The position numbers were made by a program, and so were the translations under genes. A stretch of DNA of 64,000 nt from NCBI GenBank assembly GCA_026929865.2, contig CM049398.1, positions 13,411,001 to 13,475,000 on the forward strand, in the 5' to 3' direction. This DNA comes from Hyperoplus lanceolatus. Taxonomy: Eukaryota; Chordata; Actinopteri; Uranoscopiformes; Ammodytidae. Positions 38,391 to 49,845 of this stretch are shown piece after piece (position 1 is the first letter of the stretch; each line of letters starts with the position of its first letter). The notes below the pieces were generated by a model, which was given only the letters and a program-made list of their open reading frames with translations, searched no databases and was not told where the DNA came from.

Positions 38391-40834
38391 AAATGGTAAA
38401 TTGAAAAGTGAAAATAAGGTTGAATCATTTGACCGGCTGCTCTTCGACTTGAAAGCAGTGCTAGCGATAACATTAATTTACTAATGTGTTGTAATACGTA
38501 TGTCAAGACTGTGGGGGCCAAAGTAAGGAACAGCTTGTGTAGAGTTAACAAATTTAAGAATATAAAGTTTTGACAAAGAAAAAAAAACAGGTTGGTTTTC
38601 AGTGAATTTACAGCAACCACATTTTGCTTGCATCTATAGATGTCATTTTGTAAAAGCACAACCTGCTCTAATTCGGCAGTTTTTTAGATTAATGCCTTTT
38701 GAGCTGCTTTAAGAAAAATATCCCAAAAGCCTGTATCATGCTCCAGTGTACATTTAAAAGGCTATGTATCCAAGGCCTTACTGAACTGTGGATTAAGCCC
38801 AGTGACAGGGGTCGTGGTAAACTCCTCCTGTCTGGGTTATCAGCCTCTGACAGCCCGCTGCTCTCTGATCGCTGCTGCCGTCACAGGAGCATGCATCACA
38901 CACTTGTCAAAGCGCCTCTCCTCCGCCCACCCCCTTTCTGCTGAGAGTCAACACCACAGTCTCACCACCACACATGTATTTACGTGCTCGCAGACACTCT
39001 CACAAAGCGGGCATGCACACACACAGGCACATACACACACACTCAGACATTCACATACTGTACACTTATACGGACACAGTTTCCTTTATGGTGACAAATC
39101 CTGCCTGAGCTGGCTCCCGTCTGTGAGTCACGGCGTGGTGTGGTGTACGAGTCAAACTCCCCCGTCATCTGCCTTTCCCAGATGGATCCGCGGGGCGTCC
39201 GAGGGCGAGGGGCCTTGTGTGATGTCCGCAAATTGCAGAACGTTTTCGGACTCAAACCCCCCAATGATCCCGATGGAGAGCAGACACATATAAAGGTGAA
39301 TGGGGGCAACATCGCGGCTTGACTGGGGTTTTAATCCAATAAACCATGATTTCACTGAATCACTGCGCTGATCCCATTTTCTCTGTGTACATATCCGTTC
39401 TTTCATCGTGGCTCCTATTTGCCCTATAATGGGATTAACTCCGATGACACCAATCTGAAATCTAGCTTTAAACTCTGCAGTGTGAGTCTTATTTCACGGG
39501 TTATTCCCATAAGGAATAAAACATGGCTTGGGTTACATAATTAGGTTTCTCCCTCTCAACCCAAATGTAAATGATGACAGAATATTGATGAATAGCCCAG
39601 TGTGTGTAATTTTTTGTTTTCGCCTGGCCCCCTGGTCAAGATGCCCCCAGAAACACAGCAAAAACTGACAAACCATGTTAATCAATGTGTCAGTAAAATA
39701 TGTAGAGGGCACTGTCATTAATAATGGATGCTGTCAAGAGCAGCTCAAATTCATTGCATCCTAACCCTGCCCCAACCACAACGGGGCTGTGCAGCGAAGT
39801 TAGACTACGTAATTTGGCACTAAAGCTCAAATTTCCTCCATGCCTACATTTAAGACGCATAAGGTTCTCCGTTATTATTGTTTAAACCACCAATAACTTT
39901 TCAAACACAGCTATTAAGCAAGCTTATTACCAAGTTATTCCACTCCATAATAAAATCAACGTGGAACAATTGACCCTGGCGGAACAAAAACCCTTTCACT
40001 CGTCTGTGCCTCATTTTCATGCTGCAACAAGACATTAGAGAGCTGTTACATTGCTCTGTCTCTCATTGCTCCCAGAACCATTAACAATCAACAGTTTCTT
40101 TTTCCCCTTCCACACCCTCGTCTCTTGTTCTTATTGGTCAGAGGCAGAAATACTTGGCCATCTAGTTTGGATGTATGTAGCTACAATGTGCACAAAAGCA
40201 TATGGTTGTGGGTGATTAATGTGGGTATGCATTAAACCATCACTAACCACATTTGACCTCATTGACTGTTTTTTCATGAAGCTTTAAGCTGTTTTTCTTT
40301 TTAAAGAAGGTGCAGTTTTTATTTTGTCTTCTCATTGTGATTGTCTGTAAGGCAGGTATGAAGGTCTTTGTGATAAACACAGAGAACACAGTTAAATTGT
40401 AGCTCACCATTAACCCATCATCCCAAGTAGTGATGAGGAGTGAGATAGTTTGGATATTTTGAAAGCATAACAACTTTTAATGCCCTTTTGATCCTTTACA
40501 CTTGGCTTCATAGGTTGTACATGGTGGTAGACCAGCCTCTATTGCAGATTCTCAATCGTCACATACACTTAAACTCTTTCTAAATTATTTATAAAAACAC
40601 CGGTAAATAAACTAGAGATGCAGCTTTTTGCAACTGTGCTTCAAAGCTGCTGAATACCAAAGCTATTTAGAAGGACTTTTTGTAAAGATAGTTAGTTTTT
40701 GCTTATGAAATCAACTAAAAGCTGATAGAACCAACTTCTCATGAAGCACCCTTTATAAAAGGCTTTATAAAATTGTAATTTCTGGCATTATCTGTGATTA
40801 ATAAAAAATCTACTTTTGCTTGTTTATGTAAGTC
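38391..40834. other. unassigned non-coding DNA
   Basis: Apart from a CA-rich patch at about 38985-39066, nothing is recognisable. A plus frame of 163 codons (38802-39293) crosses the CA-rich patch and has overlapping frames on both strands; I do not support it as a gene. Confidence 0.5.
38985..39066. repeat. CA-rich low-complexity stretch
   Basis: Interrupted acac/cacac runs with intervening gcatgc and tcac. Confidence 0.8.
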
Positions 40835-40935
40835 AAGGCAAGTCAAGTTTATTTATATAGCACAATTCAGACACAAGGTCATTCAAAGTGCTTTACAAGG
40901 GAAAGATTAAAATACATGTAGTTATAAATCATCAA
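40835..40935 (-). mobile_element. L2 LINE 3' tail, minus strand
   Basis: The sequence caaggcaagtcaagtttatt, tatatagcacaattcagaca, caaggtcattcaaagtgctt is the reverse complement of the 3' end of the L2 copy at 43480-43550. Only the tail is present. Confidence 0.88.
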
Positions 40936-42246
40936 TGATAGCAACCTCTAGGTTGGTTTATAAATGTAAAACAACAATAAAAGTTATATTATAAATGAAA
41001 TGTTTAAAGCAGAAGTAGGTAATATATTTATGTTAATATATGTGGTAAATCATACAGTGATCACTTGTATAGTGTGCACGCTTCATAACACACGTCTCTC
41101 ATTCACTCTGCTCTGCACGTAATCGGCAAAAACTTTTCTGGTATGCGCTTACAATGGTGGAGCAGGTAAAAATCCTTACCAATGTCGGTTTTTATTGTTT
41201 TTATCATGTTTTATTGCACTTACGGATCTAAGATGACACTAGATAACTCGCTGTTTGACAGGAAGTTAGCTAACATAATTTTGCTTACTTTTCTTTAAAA
41301 AAAATCTATATTAAAGTGGCATAAGCTTTTAATAAGCCGTCAGCAAATGTTCATGAGGCGGTCATAAATGTTAACAAGTCGCTGATGAAGGTGTTTTAAA
41401 ATAATCCATCTATTCTGCAGCTTTAAATGTCAATGAATATTTAATAAACGAATGTGGCCCAGATGCCCTCGAGCTACTTAAGTTGTTCTCAATAATGGCT
41501 TATTACGGATCTATAAAACATCAGTAAATGTTCGTCATCCATGTAAAGATTGACGCGTTAGAAAGTGGTACCTATATGCTGGGTATTCCTGACTTTCTCT
41601 TCATGCACTGGATGGCGTAAGGATTTCATTGCAATTTCCGAGCAAACAACATGTTTGTTTGCAGCCCTGTATTGTAGACTGTATGTGGTTCTCCGCCTCT
41701 CCTCAGAATCTGTTGAGTGGTGTTGAGATCTTTGGGCCGGTAATGTAATTTACTCTAGACACTTGCTCATATTTCTTTTCCTTCAGTTTTCATTAATTTT
41801 ATCAGGCACAGTCCTGAACTGGATCCAGCTTTACATTTTATGCATGACTTAAGTGTTTCAACCCCTCTGAAAATTCACATAAAAAACTCACTTATTGTGT
41901 AGCACAAGTTCTGGCTCTAACTTAAGAAAAAAATGTCAAAAAACAAATTGGTTATTGTCTTTTCACAAAACCCTTGAGTAAACAGTGAGTTTTTGTAGCA
42001 TTTCTCTAAGAGCATTGCCTGAGTTATCTTAATGGAAATCAGCTTTTTTGGGGAGCGAAGGCGGACAGGGGCTTGAGCTATATCTGTATTGAATTCAACT
42101 TAAGATGAATAGAAAGGAATTAGATTGTATAGCACATACATACTGTGGAGTGGAGAGAACTCAAGATGTTTATAAAATTGAGGCAGCAAAAATCGTATGC
42201 CTTGTATGCCCATCATATTCACCCAACACATTCCTTATCAACAATT
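40936..42246. other. unassigned non-coding DNA
   Basis: Near 41005 the sequence tttaaagcagaagtaggtaa resembles the left end of the TTAA-type MITE at 49846, but no partner end is found. Nothing else was seen. Confidence 0.45.
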
Positions 42247-42439
42247 GGTAACACTTTACAATAAGGTACACAAAATTGTAGTAGCTACTACATACCTACT
42301 ACATAGATATGTGTTACCTACTACATAGGTTTTTTTTGTGTTACCTACTACATAGTTTTTTTTGTGCTACCTAACACATAGGGTTTTTTTGTGCTACCTA
42401 TGTGTTAGGTAGCACAAAAAAAACTATGTAGTAGGTAAC

Positions 42440-43550
42440 CATTCTTGGCCCTCTTCTATTTAACATCTACATGCTCCCACTAGCTCAGATTATGAATAAG
42501 AACAAATTATGCTACCATAATTATGCAGACGACACACAAATTTACATAACCATATCACCAGGAGACTACAGTCCAATACAGGCACTGAGTAAGTGCATTG
42601 AACAAATCAATGATTGGATGTGCCAAAATTTCCTTCAATTAAACAACGATAAAACTGAAGTAATTGTCTTTGGTGCCAAAGATGAACAATTAAAAGTCAG
42701 CGCACAGCTTACATCCATTATGTTAGAAACCACACCCCAAGCCAGAAATCTTGGTGTTGTTGTAGACTCTGACTTGAATTTCAAGAAACACATAAAATCA
42801 ATCAATAAATCAGCCTACTACCACCTAAAAAACATATCAAGAATTAAAGGGCTTATGTCTCAGCAAGATTTAGAAAAACTTGTCCATGCATTTATCTTTA
42901 GTAGACTTGACTACTGTAACAGTGTCCTTGCTGGCCTTCCAAAAAAATCAATCAGACAGCTTCAGCTAATTCAGAACGCTGCTGCTCGAGTCCTCACTAG
43001 GACCAAAAAGGTGGATCACATTACCCCAGTTCTGAGGTCTTTACATTGGCTTCCAGTCACTCAAAGAATTGATTTCAAAATTCTGATGTTGGTTTATAAA
43101 GCACTAAATGGTTTAGGGCCAAAATACATTACTGATATGCTGATAAGTTATGAACCGTCCAGAGCCCTTAGGTCGTCTGGGACAGGTCTACTTACAGTCC
43201 CTAGAGTTAGGACTAAACGAGGAGAAGCAGCTTTTAGTTTTTATGCACCAACAATCTGGAACAAACTCCCAGAGAACTTGAGGTCTGCTGCAACTCTCAG
43301 TTCTTTTAAATCGAGTCTGAAGACTTTTTTGTTTCCTTTTTAACTTGCAATTTTCATTTTATTTGCTTCTTTTATTATGTTTTTAAATCGAGTTTTAATT
43401 TTTGTTTTATTTTTATTTCCTCTTTTATTCGCTTTTAAATGTTTTATAATGTGTTTTATGTATTCTAATCTTGCCCCTGTAAAGCACTTTGAGTGGCCTT
43501 GTGTCTGAATTGTGCTATATAAATAAACTTGCCTTGCCTTGCCTTGCCTT
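42440..43550 (+). mobile_element. 5'-truncated L2/Maui-type LINE
   Basis: Inserted inside one ggtaac|acaaaa unit of the surrounding array. Left of the LINE the unit reads ggtaac and right of it acacaaaa, leaving at most a 2-bp duplication (ac). It retains the RT from before the YADD motif, the C-terminal domain, a 3' UTR and the tail tgctatataaataaacttgc ending in (CCTTG)n. The minus-strand fragment at 40835 has the same 3' end. Confidence 0.95.
42441..43343 (+). CDS. L2 ORF2 C-terminal fragment (reverse transcriptase palm, thumb and C-terminal domain)
   Basis: The frame is open without interruption from the truncation point to the TAA at 43343; the first ATG (42471) is internal, so this is a partial protein of about 300 residues. 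In order it shows ILGPLLFNIYMLP (RT block before the catalytic site), YADDTQIYI (the YADD catalytic pair), LNNDKTEVIVFG, NLGVVVDSDLNFKKHI, and the L2-specific C-terminal motifs RLDYCNSVLAGLP, NAAARVLTRT, LRSLHWLPVTQRIDFKIL and IWNKLPENLRS. The element makes DNA from its own RNA at the nicked target site. It lacks the endonuclease and the first RT blocks, so it cannot move by itself. The lack of stops suggests a fairly recent insertion. Confidence 0.93.
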   Translation: MLGPLLFNIYMLPLAQIMNKNKLCYHNYADDTQIYITISPGDYSPIQALSKCIEQINDWMCQNFLQLNNDKTEVIVFGAKDEQLKVSAQLTSIMLETTPQARNLGVVVDSDLNFKKHIKSINKSAYYHLKNISRIKGLMSQQDLEKLVHAFIFSRLDYCNSVLAGLPKKSIRQLQLIQNAAARVLTRTKKVDHITPVLRSLHWLPVTQRIDFKILMLVYKALNGLGPKYITDMLISYEPSRALRSSGTGLLTVPRVRTKRGEAAFSFYAPTIWNKLPENLRSAATLSSFKSSLKTFLFPF

Positions 43551-44705
43551 ACACAAAAAAAACCTATATAGTAGGTAACACAAAAAAAACCCTGTTAGGT
43601 TTTTTTTTGTGCTACCTAACACAGGTTTTTTTGTGCTACCTATGTTAGGTAGCACAAAAAAAACCTATGTAGTAGGTAACACAAAAAAAAACCCTATGTG
43701 TTAGGTTTTTTTTTTGTGCTACCTAACACATAGGTTTTTTTGTGCTACCTATGTGTTAGGTAGCACAAAAAACCCCTATGTAGTAGGTAACACACAAAAA
43801 AAACCTATTTAGTAGGTAACACAACAAAAAAACCCTATATAGTAGGTAACACAAAAAAAACCTATGTGTTAGGTTTTTTTTTGTGCTACCTAACACATAG
43901 GTTTTTTTTGTGCTACCTATGTGTTAGGTTTTTTTGTGCTATCTAACACATAGGGTGTTTTTTTTGTGTTACCTACTACATAGGTTTTTTTTGTGTGCTA
44001 CCTAACACATAGTAGCACAAAAAAAACCTAACACATAGGGTTTTTTTTTTGTGTTACCTACTATATAGGGTTTTTTTTGTGTTACCTACTACATAGTTTT
44101 TTTTGTGCTACCTAACACATAGGGTTTTTTTGTACATATGTGTTAGGTAGCACAAAAAATAGAAAAAAAGGGTAGTTTTTTTTTTGTGCTACCTAACACA
44201 TAGGTTTTTTGTGCTACCTACGTGTTAAGTAGCACAAAAAAAACCCTATGTAGTAGGTAACACAAAAAAAACCTATGTGTTAGGTAACACAAAAAAAACC
44301 TATGTAGTAGGTAACACAAAAAAAAACCTATATACTGTAGTCGGTAACACAAAAAAACCCCTATGTGTTAGGTTTACACATAGGTTTTTTTTGTGCTACC
44401 TATGTGTTAGGTAGCACAAAAAAATCTATGTAGTAGGTAACACAAAAAAACCCCTATGTGTTAGGTTTTTTTTGTGCTACCTAACACATAGGGTTTTTTG
44501 TGCTACCTAACACATAGGTTTTTTTGTTGTGCTACCTAACACATAGTTTTTTTTTGTGCTACCTATGTGTTAGGTAGCACAAAAAAAACCTATGTAGTAG
44601 GTAACACAAAAAAACCTATGTAGTAGGTAACACATATCTATGTAGTAGGTATGTAGTAGCTACTCCAATTTTATGTACCTTATTGTAAAGTGTTACCCAA
44701 CCATT

Positions 44706-45987
44706 TCATCCTAATCACTTTGAACCTGATTCATGTTCATGGCACATCGTCAGTGACATGGAAAATGTCCACGGTGAGGCTCAAAATGGATTGGGCGTCC
44801 ATTGTGGCTAATTCTGATTCAAGGAATTGAGACAGCTGCGTTAAGGATGTTAGGCATTAAATAGTTCTCTTTTTCATGGGATTATCTGCCAAGGAGGTAA
44901 TCAGTGTTCAGACGGTGCTGACTGGCACGGCAAGATCAGCTTCCATCCAAGTAGAACACTTCTTCAGGCATGCAAAACATGCAATCTTAAATCAGATAAT
45001 CCCTTTCAATACCAGCCAGGATGTCAATACCCTGACATGAATGGATGGGATACAACAGTTTGGGAAGCTTAACGTTGTTTTTTCGATCACGGTTTGTAGT
45101 GGTTGCTGGCAGGTTGCTATTTTTAGCCTCTGTTTCGATATCAATGTAGTTCCACTGACGCTGTAATGAAAAAACATCTTTGCACCATTGGTGAAACGCT
45201 GTCCTGTCTAATAAAGGAATATCAAGAAGATTTTAGACAATGTTTTTTTCTTTGCACACAAACATTGAAGCTTTTATGGGACCTGGAGATATTGGAGTAA
45301 ATAATTGGACACACAAAGCTAAGACTCAAGTACATCTCGGGGGCTGAACAAACAATCACACAGTGCACATTTGGTTCATATGAGACTGTGATTGTGCATC
45401 ATAACGAGGCTTTTCTGGTGTTTTTATGTGGAAGCGCCTGTCGTCAGTGTGACTAAGCAAGCCTGTCCGAGTCCAGCTGACCGTGACTGTCTGAGAGAGC
45501 TATGAAAACACTTGCCTTTCAAAACGGGCGCTTTGCATCAAATTGTTGACGCTTCACATTCAGATATTGTTAAATGATGAAAATGGAATTGTCTTTTATT
45601 CTATATCGTGCTGCCAAGCATTTGAAATCGTGCACTTAACATATTGGAAATAGCATTCTGTGTTGAATGCAATGTATTTCAAGATGTTCTTATTATATCG
45701 CATCAATATTTGCTGCTGCAGCAAACCGCTTTCTCCATGGATCTCATTAAAGTTTCATTGTGTCGGATCTCATCTTACCTTCTTACCTTGTCATGGATTT
45801 TGTATGCCACTGGAAAATCTGGATGGGTATAAACATTTTATAGATCAGTTGTAGGTTTTGAATTTTTGATCAACATTGAACATGGAGCATATGAATGTAG
45901 GCTACATGTATTTCTATCCCTCTATCCATCCATTTTGTATACTTGCTTCTTCCTGAATTTTAACCCTAAACATAGGCCAGTAAATCC
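44706..45987. other. unassigned non-coding DNA
   Basis: No transposon ends or convincing exons. Confidence 0.6.
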
Positions 45988-46001
45988 CCCTGGCTTTTAT
46001 T

Positions 46002-46188
46002 TATTATTATTACATTTGTTAAAGATTATTTTTGGCATTTTCAATGATTTATTTATAGTGCAGAGGGACATATGAAATGAGGGGAATGACATGCAGAGAA
46101 CTTCACGGGTCAGATTCGAAACAGGTCTGCTACGAGGACTGAGCCTCATGGGAGGGATGCTCTAACCACTACACCATGAGCGCCCCTT
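46002..46188 (-). mobile_element. tRNA-derived SINE with 14-bp target duplication
   Basis: Read on the minus strand it starts ggggcgctcatggtgtagtg with a pol III A-box-like tggtgtagtggttagag and a B-box-like gtttcgaatctgacc, continues into the fish SINE body tgcatgtcattcccc, and ends in (AAT)n. The exact repeat ccctggcttttatt flanks it at 45988-46001 and 46189-46202. It is a retroposon mobilised by a partner LINE, not a functional tRNA. Confidence 0.9.
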
Positions 46189-46202
46189 CCCTGGCTTTTA
46201 TT

Positions 46203-46823
46203 AATTCAAAATGTAATTCTGGTAAAATTATTTGAGTTTTTAACAGGTTTAATCTGAAGCTTTATAAAACTTACTGTAATTTCAATTTGAATTAAAGTTG
46301 GCAATAATGATTTTATATAAATCCTGATTAAATTATGAGCTAAAATTAAAACATGTAAGCCTATATGTGAGTGACCTGTAAAATGCTCCACTATTTTGTT
46401 ACGTATCGACCACTATATAAAAAGCTACAGTATAATGAAGGAAAACTGCTTTGTTTGTATGTTCTGTAATAGTCTTCCTCTATTTTATAAAATAATGAGC
46501 TCTTTGGACATAACTTGCTGTGTTTCGAATATTTTGAGAATTGAAGCATTATATCATCTTTTACATTATGAGAAGGGTGTGAATTTGAAACAGCAGTGGG
46601 CCTGTAAACGAGACACATTTGGACTTAATAAATGGTCCTCAAAATGCATTTAACTGCCTCTCCATGGGACTGTAAAGAAAATAATTTAACTTTCTATTTT
46701 CAACCCTGACAGCTCTATACCTATACTTAATCAGACTTCCCAACTTGTGTTGAGTTTTTTTTTTACTGAATCGGTACACTTACACCAAAAACGTAATGGC
46801 TAGTTTGAGCAGTTTTCCTGTCT
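46203..46823. other. unassigned AT-rich DNA
   Basis: Nothing recognisable. Confidence 0.6.
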
Positions 46824-47307
46824 CCCTGGTAGTAGTCTCGCAAAGCCAGACCAAACTACAGCAAGTAGTATGGTCTGGAAGCACTCTGTTTAGAGCCGTC
46901 TATTCGGGTGGGGAAACCGGGCTAGCCTGTTTGTATTTGTTTAAACCAATCACAATCATCTAGGGCGGGGCTAACCCCGGGAAGCAGCAGCGGTGTCCTG
47001 CAAAATAGTGCCGGGGGGGACTTATTTTGATGGAACGTCTTCACGTCCAGAGACTGTCAGAGAAATGGCTAAACCCGCAAACGCCACACAAAAATTATTA
47101 AAGACAAAAGGAATATACATAGTGTGTTGCTTTCTAACCAGCATGTCAAGACACCATACATTTTAGCCCCGAGGAGCTCACGGGATAACTTAACCAGAGT
47201 TAACTAGCCACGTAGTGTTATCTCTGGTAACATTATCATCGGTAGTTGAGAGGCAAGGCTACGGCGGTCGAGTAGAATTTTTAGCATTCGAGAACTTATG
47301 TCACCAC

Positions 47308-47877
47308 CAGTGTTGCCAACTTAGCGATTTTGTCGCTATATTTAGCTACTTTTCAGCCCCCCCTGGCGACTTTTTTTTCAAAAAGCGACAAGCGACAAAT
47401 CTAGCTTTTTTTCTGGTGTAATTGGTGACTTTTTCGCCGAAGCAAATATCACTTTTAACGCTTCTCAACGAGCAGCGGGAGCCTCCCGGCCCGTCCCCCG
47501 TCACAGAGCACTGACAGACAGCCCGGTCCTCGCGCAGCAGCCCCTCCCAGCTGCAGTCAGAGCAGGAGATACTCCGCTCGTGATCCGTTAGCATCACTAG
47601 CTTTTCCCACCTCTTCTACAGTCTAAGAGTAGTGCAATTCAAAATGTTATGCAGTGTTTTTTAAACCATGAGCATGTAGGCTATGATTACTGCTAGACAC
47701 GTTGGTTGTTTATGCGATTGTCACGTTCATAACACTAGAACCTCATCTATTCAAATATTACTGTATAAAACCCCTGTCTACAAATATGCAAATTAGGCGA
47801 TGACGTCATCTGGCGACTTCTAGCGACTTTTTGGACAGCCAATAGCTACTTTCCTTACTGAAGAGTTGGCAACACTG
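47308..47877. mobile_element. non-autonomous hAT element, 570 bp, nested
   Basis: Ends cagtgttgccaact and agttggcaacactg form a 14-bp perfect inverted repeat. The 8-bp duplication gtcaccac is exact at 47300-47307 and 47878-47885. Subterminal agcgactttttt and tagctactttcc motifs recur in both orientations. It belongs to a fish family recognisable by GTTGCCAAC ends. Confidence 0.95.
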
Positions 47878-48074
47878 GTCACCACCTCCTATCGCTGTAG
47901 TCAGAGCCGTAGTCCGTCTGTTTACAGGCAGAACAGGGTTTTGACGTTGTGAGCGCTACACCAACTGCAGCAAGTAGCCGTAAGAGTTGCTAGGTGATAG
48001 TGGAAGCCGTTGGAATCTTTCCCCGTCGCTAAAACACCGCTGCTTAGTCCCTAATTCACCAAAGAAAGGGAACG

Positions 48075-48275
48075 GCGGATCTTAATCTAGCTGGTTATAA
48101 GGTCCGGTGCTCAATTCAAACCCCCACGCTTTATTTTCCAGAGTTTATGGGGGTATTTCTAAGTTGTACAATGAAGTTGGACAGCTAGGCTAGGCTGTGT
48201 CCCGGACCACCGCCGCCAATATTATTAAGTATTGCCACACTTTATTTCTGTCTACAGTAATGTGACTTCTCACAC
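48075..48275 (-). repeat. segment shared (inverted) with 30910-33263
   Basis: The reverse complement contains taaagtgtgg, taatattggcggcggtggtc, gggacacagcctagcctagc, acttcattgtacaactt and aaaccccacgc-type stretches, in the same order as about 31030-31215. The host elements have different termini. Confidence 0.75.
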
Positions 48276-48277
48276 CC

Positions 48278-48280
48278 TGT

Positions 48281-48314
<34 letters not shown>
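48278..48314. repeat. (TG)n(GA)n microsatellite
   Basis: A TG run passes directly into GA, as at 28342. Confidence 0.95.
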
Positions 48315-48315
<1 letters not shown>

Positions 48316-48490
48316 CGCTGCACATAAGCACACGGGTTGACTGTGAGCGAATTGTTTCCGAATTTGAGGGGGATCACAATAGGGGAAAGCCAGCAACCGG
48401 AAAAGGAGGGGGCTGCGTCAGGGCTGCGTAGCTTTCCGCCGCAAGCGAATAGACGCTGGCGGAAGTGGTCATGCCAGACTACCCTGGTAG

Positions 48491-49841
48491 TGACAGGGGC
48501 TTGGGGATATGCCATAGCCTAAACTTCTCTTTTTGCCTCTTTATGATTTTAAACTCTGTCAGGGACAAAATATTTGCTGCTCCATTTTCACAAAGGTATA
48601 GATTCATGCTTTGTGATGCTAATTAAGGTACTTTTTAGATCAGATTAAGCTTGTTTGCACTTAGGTTGGTATAGAAAGAAGGATTTCCTTAATCATTGAG
48701 CATCTTTCTGGCTTAATATTGATGATGGAGATATCAGCATAATGATCTATACGATTAATAAGTGTCAAGTTTTTTTTATACCATAGACGTGTATAATAAC
48801 AACTGCTGTGATGCTGTTGCGAGCCCTGCCAATGTGACACAATCTGTGAAATTGTACTTTTCCTATTCTGTGGAAAAGTAGAAGCACAATGAATATGCAA
48901 ATACACGTGTAAACTCGTTTCTCCAACCATGGATAACTTTGGGAGTAGACATGGGGTTTGTGCACGTGCGTACAGTACCAATATAATTTGGACTATACAA
49001 GGCGTACACACAGCTTTATAAATCTGACAGAAACGATGTGCCTGCATATTTTCTGTTTGTGCACACACAAAGTGCTACTGTAATTGTTTTGTTTTATGCA
49101 TCTGGCCCCTGCTGGGTAAACTAGCTTACAGACAATAAGTAAACTGTCTCCAGCGTCATTAAATACCTTTTTAATGACAGAAATGTGCACACGTGAACAT
49201 TCCCACGTGCTGCATGATTAATTTAATGCAATTTTGAATCAGACAAAAACAATGAACAGATCAAATTTTAGTGTTGCAGTCCCTGCCCAGGTTTCATTGT
49301 CTGGTAAATTACTACACATACGCATTGAAAGAACGCTGAATTTTATGCGTCTCCTAAAACACAAATTCAATTCTAACGGGGACATAGTGTACCCTTAGAA
49401 AAATATGTGGAGCGCTGTATAAATGTATTTGGGGTGCTGTATATATTTGTGCTTCAGGCCTTGGCACAGCCTGCACATGAACAGTTTACTAAAAGTAGGA
49501 GCCAGACTAGATTCACCTCGCTGGCCATTAGGAAAGACTCTGCTGCTTTTAAAGTGGATGAACTGGGCTGACATAATCTGCCATTACAGAAGTTTATACC
49601 AATCCAGTCTGCTTATGATACTGTATATCGGTTTCCGGATCTCAAAGGTATCACTTTCGGGTTCACCTCATAAGAAAACTATTATTTGTGCTTTGCTGCT
49701 GCTATTGTGTTCACGCAGGTATCTCTTTGGTAGTTCAGACTATTCACACAATGAAAATGTACTTTGTATTTACTGTTAAAAACACATGTTTTCTTTTAAT
49801 ACCATAGAACAGCAAAAAGTCATGAACCATTACTTTGATGG
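48491..49841. other. unassigned non-coding DNA
   Basis: Frames up to 135 codons occur on the minus strand, but no motif, splice structure or repeat is recognised. Confidence 0.55.
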
Positions 49842-49845
49842 TTAA

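Larger units (their letters stand above)
42247..44697. mobile_element. hAT-type element made of alternating inverted short units, split by an L2
   Basis: The ends are ggtaacactttacaataagg and its inverted partner ccttattgtaaagtgttacc. The inverted repeat continues for about 85 bp (gtagctactacatacctact and onward). The flanks caacaatt (42239-42246) and caaccatt (44698-44705) match at seven of eight bases, as expected for an aged hAT duplication. The interior consists of dozens of units of about 25 bp such as cctatgtgttaggtagcaca with A7-9, alternating with their reverse complement. Without the L2 it is about 1.34 kb. It has no coding capacity of its own. Confidence 0.85.
46833..48481. mobile_element. 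non-autonomous DNA transposon with a 9-bp target duplication
   Basis: Ends tagtctcgcaaagccagac and gtcatgccagacta are inverted with mismatches. The nine bases ccctggtag lie exactly outside both ends (46824-46832 and 48482-48490). Nine bases fit MULE-like or Merlin-type elements better than hAT (8). Subterminal cgtctattcg blocks are present at both ends. The interior contains a complete hAT element and a segment shared with 30910-33263. No transposase is recognised. Confidence 0.78.

Noticed and set aside
38802-39293. 163-codon plus-strand frame
   Set aside because: It crosses a CA-rich low-complexity patch and is matched by equally long frames on other phases; no motif or splice signals fit.
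42300-44640. regularly spaced repeats resembling a CRISPR array
   Set aside because: Units alternate in orientation, there are no unique spacers, and the genome is vertebrate.
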